Below, piece by piece: positions 59,770 through 64,000 of a DNA stretch of 64,000 bases. Within the stretch, counting starts at the first letter, position 1, and each line of letters opens with the position of its first letter. A model generated the notes under the pieces. It did no database searches and was not told the origin of the DNA. It saw only the letters and a list, made by a program, of their open reading frames with translations. Source of the stretch: Coprinus comatus (taxonomy: Eukaryota > Basidiomycota > Agaricomycetes > Agaricales > Agaricaceae); the NCBI GenBank assembly GCA_034638255.1, contig JAWPGT010000005.1, forward strand, positions 558,001 through 622,000, written 5' to 3'. A program made the position numbers and the translations under genes.

Positions 59770-60553
59770 ATGGCTTCAGCTCTTTTCGCCTCCCTCAGAT
59801 CTTCAACTGTTGCCATTTCATCGCGTACTCTCGCGTGTACAGCCCGACGTGCCCTCCCCACTGTATCAAATTCGCCGAGACGTCATTATTCGGAGGCAAA
59901 GGTGAACGATGGCTCCGAGAAGGAAGCCACAGAGAAGAAGGAAGATTCCAAACCTGCCGACGACATTGCTGAAAAGCTAAAGGCCAAGGAGGCTGAAGTT
60001 GTTGACCTCACCGTAAGTTTGCCAGCACATACATATATTTCAAGTTACTTACGATTCCTTATAGGGTCGTCTACGATATCTCCAAGCAGACTTTGTCAAC
60101 CTGCAACGTAATGCTGCCCGCGAGAAGGAGCAAACGCGCGACTTTGCAATCTCCAAGTTTGCCAAGGACCTTCTTGAAACTATAGACGTCCTTTCCATTG
60201 CCCTCAAATCTGTCCCTCCCTCTGCTCTCGAAAAGGGACAAGAAGCACAAGAACAAGCACAAGCACAATCAACAGATACTATATGCAAGTCACATGCAGA
60301 GTATCTTCATGGTCTGCACACAGGTGTCGAAATGACCCACCGCCTCCTCCTCCAAACCCTCTTCAAATACCACGTCAAACCCTTCGATCCAGTGGGAGAG
60401 AAGTTTGATCCCAATTTCCATGAAGCTCTTTACCAGGCTCCAATGCCCGGCAAGGAGCCCGGCACCGTTGTAGACTGCCAGCAAACGGGATACACAATCA
60501 AAGACAGAGTTCTGCGAGCGGCGCAGGTCGGCGTTGCACAGGAGACATCATAG
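59770..60553 (+). CDS. MGE1: Mitochondrial GrpE, Hsp70 nucleotide exchange factor (MGE1)
   Basis: Two exons (59770-60012 and 60065-60553, intron 52 bases) give 243 residues. The first ~45 residues are an Arg/Ser/Ala-rich mitochondrial presequence (MASALFASLRSSTVAISSRT ... RRHYSEA). The GrpE coiled coil follows, from about residue 65: EKLKAKEAEVVDLTGRLRYL, then QADFVNLQRNAAREKEQTRD. The head domain and its C-terminal signature come last: DPNFHEALYQAPMPGKEPGT, VVDCQQTGYTIKDRVLRAAQ, VGVAQ. It releases ADP from matrix Hsp70 during protein import and folding and is an essential single-copy gene in yeast. Confidence 0.96.
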
Positions 60554-60702
60554 CTGTTCTGGAGCATTCTCTTTATACATAACCTTTCCTTTGGTCAACT
60601 GCGCATTTTAGATTATAGTGCATTGGTCAATTAAAATTATATATTTAGCTACGACTAATTCATGACTCTCAACTCCCCACGATATATATATCTAATATTC
60701 TG

Positions 60703-62197
60703 TCACCGGATTTCTACTGCGAACTGCTCTTTTAGCCGTGATACAACTTGATCCTGGACTGTATTAACTTCGTCATTGGAAAGTGACCTAATAAAAGATT
60801 AATGATGGCAGGATGTCCAAATGCTCAAAACTTGCCTGTCCATGGAACGGTAATTAATCCTAAAACAGTTACTTGTTTTATTTGTCTTGGGGTGAACAAA
60901 GTGGTCAATCTGCATATATCGTTCAATATCAAACTTCCAGTTAAATTCCGAAACAGCTTCACCTTCTTGACGTCCTCAACCAAATCACCAGCTGCATCGC
61001 GTACAACATCACAGAAATCATTATCATGCAACAAAGTACCTTGGGGGAGCCAGAAGCTAACATCTTTGAAGCAAGATGGGTATTTTGAGTAAGATTTGAA
61101 CGTTGTAATCTTCCCTTGTTCAAATTGCGAGAGGAAACGTTCATCCTGAGACCAGAATAGTCGGATATCAGGTATTGAGAACAAAACCATTGCAATTCTC
61201 TCCAAGCCCAATCCAAAGGCCCAACCAATCTTGTTTTGCACACCTATTTATTGTAAATCATTTTCAATACATTCACCACGCATCCGCGATATATATACTC
61301 ACCAGCTGTATCGAGGGTAGCTTGTTTCACTACACCAGATCCCAATATCTCCAACCACTTTCCTTGGAAGAAAACTTCAACCTCGAAACTAGGACTAGTA
61401 AAAGGGAAATACGCTTCAATCCATCTAACCCTCAACGGTTCCTCTCCATCCAACCCAGCCGATTTTCCAAACACATTCAAAATCAATGTATTCAACGACA
61501 ACTTCAAATTCCTCGCAACAGCTCTCGAGAAAACAGGATCATGACCATCCTGAACCGGATTTGTCTCACTTACATCCTCAACATCTTCAATCAAAATTCT
61601 CTCCTTCTTCAACAAACTTTCCAACCTCTCATTATCTTCCAAAACCTCATTCAACCCATTCGCATCAGCACTCCATACTCTTGCTCCTTCTACTTGATGA
61701 AAAACAGGATAATGAGATCCATCTATTTCGTCACGTCTATAAACGTCTGCTGTGAGCAACCATTTATCCATTCCTTGACGGAAAGTTTCGACTTCATGTG
61801 CTGAAGTATGTGTCCTCAACATCATATCTTTATTGATATAATAACTATCGGTGACCGAACGTCCAGGATGATCAGGAGGGAATGAAAGTTCATCAAAGTT
61901 CTTGAAAGGTGTAACAAGCGGTGATAGTGAAGACAAGTGAGCAAAGTCTGGATAGGTAGACTCAATAAGTCCACGAAGGGTGCTAAGAGGATGGTTTTGC
62001 TGTGTGTGGAGTCGAAGAGGGATTTTTGAAATAATGGTTGGTGTTATGTTGGTTATTTCATCTGTGGGGTATGATTTGCCTAGGATTTCGATGGTTCTAG
62101 GGAGGGCCGGTGAAGACGTCGTAGTCATGCATCTGACGCGTAATGCCAAGTGGCGGTGGCATTGCGCATAGCGCCAAATGGGTGTCCGCAAAGACAT
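60703..62197 (-). CDS. MSF1: Mitochondrial phenylalanyl-tRNA synthetase (FARS2/MSF1)
   Basis: The monomeric class II synthetase starts [20 protein letters not shown], a basic presequence. Motif 2 region [20 protein letters not shown] is followed by [39 protein letters not shown] and motif 3 [20 protein letters not shown]. The C-terminal FDX-ACB anticodon-binding domain needs two introns to read correctly: after LVEDVKK (GTGAAG donor), and again after YRSMD plus two bases. The second uses a GC donor (intron 60788-60835, GCAAGT...TTAG). The joined end is [30 protein letters not shown], finishing FAVEIR. Length is about 450 residues, as usual for the family. The same frame is open upstream to an ATG at 62251. 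Confidence 0.95.
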
Positions 62198-62604
62198 TAT
62201 CCAAACCCGTCCGCCAGTCGTTTCAACGCGTTTCGGACAGCACAGGAACAATACCTCCGTTCCGAAACTGTGGAAGTCAACGGTTTGGTTGTGTTAGTTT
62301 CGGAAGTCACACAACGGAACAAAATGACGATCCATCTTCGTAAAGTGATGTATATTCGTTGGGAACACTAAAGCTATAGACTACACTATCTACCACTATC
62401 GTAAGGAGAAGGCAACCAAACCCATCCAGATGACGTGTCCTTCTGACGTCCGTAAGTTCATCAGCGCGTAATTCGAGGCGTAAGTTATTGAGGAAATAGA
62501 GCAAGCAAAAATATGGGGAAGGGAGATGTGTCCGTCTAAGCCGCCAAGGTAGCAAATACAAAGTACAAGAAATAAGATGAAACGCAACCAAAACCTGTCA
62601 ATGT
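62198..62604. other. Intergenic region between two minus-strand genes
   Basis: This stretch contains the PheRS promoter and the 3' flank of the coiled-coil gene. Short overlapping frames on both strands show no family features. Nothing else was seen. Confidence 0.5.
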
Positions 62605-63948
62605 TTACCAACCACCTCCACCAAACCAACGAGCTGGGCTGGGCCTGGGCCTCGCTGCAGTTCTAGGAGCAGGTTCGTCATATTCAGTGACAATTTCAAC
62701 CTCAGTAGTGCGCGGCACAGAATCGGTCTTCGATTGACTAGGAGAAACAGGGGATGGTTTAGCAGCATGGCGGGTACTGGCAGGGGGAGGGACAGTGACG
62801 GTTTTGACTACAGTTTCATGGATTGTTTCATGGACAATGGGTGGAAGTTCCTGGTACTGCAAAAAGAATTATGTAGTCAGTAAAGGGTCAATAACAATAC
62901 ACAAAAAAGGGGAGGACATAGACCGATGATCGTCGAAATGAATGTCAGGTATTCGTCACGTGTACGGATGGGCAGAATGAGATCGAGGCACGATCGATCG
63001 AAGACCCAGTTAATACACGATCGGTGCCCCGCATTCATATCACATTCATCGGCTGGACGAGGGGACAAGGAAGTAAACCGCAGTCCCCTAGCCCATTGGG
63101 GATGAAGGATGAGGGCATAGAGGATTTACGGACTGTACAGTGGCGACTTCATCTTGTTCCCCCTCGCCCTATAATTCGGATCGACGGGGAGGAGTTGCTA
63201 CCTTGGGGGCTTTACGCTTGGGTGCAGGAGGCTCGTACACATATTCTTCTTCAACCGTTTGAGGGTTGTCATTTCCAAGAGAGCTAGCGGAGGGTCAGTG
63301 ACTAGGCAAGGGTTATAGTGCATGTTAAACTAACATCAACTGTTCCATAATCCAGGATTCCCGACGCGCAGCATCGTGTTCTCGTCGGTTAACATTCTCT
63401 TCACGCTTGCTGATATCACGTTCACGTTCAGCAATCTTAAGTTCGCGTTCGAGAAGTTCTTCTTGACGAGCCCCAGTCCAGCCAGGAGGTGTGAGCGAAT
63501 CTTCTTTGACAATTTCTTTGATGATCGTTTGAACTGGTCCAGTGATAGTTTCAATGGTTGTAGAAGGGACGCAGGGAGCACAAGAGGGCACGGGTGGAAC
63601 AACACCACCGGGAGCACCAATTAAGAGTTCGGCTTCGCGACGTGCAACCTCGGCCTCGCGCTGAGCAACGGCTCCCTCACGAGCAATGAGTGCCTGGGTA
63701 CGCTTAGGGGTTAAATAACCCAAGACACCAGAGGCAGTCGTTCCGCCTTCCCCGGTTGAGGTGGTACCAGCGGCACTGGAGGGAAGTGAAAGCATGACTG
63801 CGAGAACAGCCAGGACAAGGGAAAGGACGAGGAGAAGTGTAGTAGATGAGATGGTACGATTGTGATGATGTGACGAAGAGCGTTCACTACGATGACGATG
63901 TTCACGTTCGCGGTGCTCGCCGTGGTGAGAAGAAGAAGGATTGGCCAT
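62605..63948 (-). CDS. Membrane-anchored coiled-coil protein, function unknown
   Basis: The N-terminus is His/Arg/Ser-rich (MANPSSSHHGEHREREHRHR), followed by one membrane helix (STTLLLVLSLVLAVLAVMLS). A lumenal or cytoplasmic region then has two heptad-like stretches: REGAVAQREAEVARREAELL, and LLERELKIAERERDISKREE continuing with VNRREHDAARRESWI. Between them is a Cys-Pro turn (VPSCAPCVPST). Exon 2 encodes SLGNDNPQTVEEEYVYEPPA with PKRKAPK. After an unusually long 345-base intron (62857-63201) the last exon reads YQELPPIVHETIHETVVKTV and ends in an Arg/Pro/Gly-rich tail (ARWFGGGGW). I do not recognise a family. The start may be upstream at 63990 (MTSYITSSTGLKDRMAN), close to the window edge, and further exons outside the window cannot be excluded. 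Confidence 0.72.
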
Positions 63949-64000
63949 CCTATCTTTGAGACCAGTTGAGGATGTTATGTAGGACGTCATTGAGAGGGTC

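Noticed and set aside
62877..63068. Minus-strand 63-codon hydrophobic-ended frame
   Set aside because: It lies wholly in the intron of the coiled-coil gene and gives no family signal.
1..64000. CRISPR arrays, prophage, bacterial defence or biosynthetic gene clusters
   Set aside because: The sequence is eukaryotic nuclear DNA with spliceosomal introns. No direct-repeat array, phage gene or clustered biosynthetic enzymes were found; the UbiA enzyme stands alone.
1..64000. tRNA or rRNA genes
   Set aside because: I looked for B-box-like GGTTCGAATCC-type sequences and cloverleaf partners and found none convincing. A tRNAscan run would settle this.

Overview
The window is nuclear DNA from a filamentous basidiomycete, most likely an Agaricomycete. 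The evidence is dense gene packing, genes broken by many introns of about 45-65 bases (GTRNGY donors, CTNAC-like branch points, YAG acceptors), a full-length basidiomycete-type 1,3-beta-glucan synthase, and several proteins of fungal families. I cannot name the species. I count 26 protein-coding genes and see no rRNA, tRNA, CRISPR array or intact transposon. Exon joins were worked out by eye from splice signals and reading frame, so inner boundaries carry more error than the gene ends.

Layout. 1-1282: no gene seen. 1283-12563: a disordered unknown protein, a YdfG-type short-chain dehydrogenase (minus), a SET-domain lysine methyltransferase, a UPF0658 Golgi membrane protein, a dolichyldiphosphatase-like PAP2 enzyme and a DNAJC9-type J protein. 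12667-23341: three minus-strand genes, an FHIP/RAI16-like protein, an orphan UbiA-type prenyltransferase and FKS1. 23528-27380: an LRR-like unknown and a PTC7-like PP2C phosphatase. 27551-33020 (minus): dipeptidyl peptidase III and a mitochondrial TPR protein. 33160-39230 (plus): a GH5 mannanase homologue that has lost both catalytic glutamates, and the TFIIH helicase XPD/RAD3. 39231-41117: the longest gene-free stretch. 41118-49143: i-AAA protease YME1 (minus), a GCIP-like protein (plus), a charged nuclear-type unknown (minus) and fructose-1,6-bisphosphatase (minus). 49326-55590: a four-finger C2H2 factor (minus), a PMP3-domain protein with a long hydrophilic tail, and a secreted PNGase A-like protein. 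55924-63948: C1-tetrahydrofolate synthase (minus), mitochondrial GrpE (plus), mitochondrial Phe-tRNA synthetase (minus) and a membrane-anchored coiled-coil protein (minus).

Function. This is mostly core housekeeping: DNA repair and transcription (XPD), one-carbon and gluconeogenic metabolism, cell wall synthesis, lipid-linked glycosylation, and mitochondrial quality control, import and translation (YME1, GrpE, PheRS, PTC7). No biosynthetic cluster or defence system is evident. The best leads are the GH5 pseudoenzyme with a basic insert, the orphan UbiA enzyme, the PMP3 fusion with its 63-base divergent promoter, the in-frame upstream methionines that could send C1-THF synthase to mitochondria, and a well-supported GC-AG intron in the PheRS gene.
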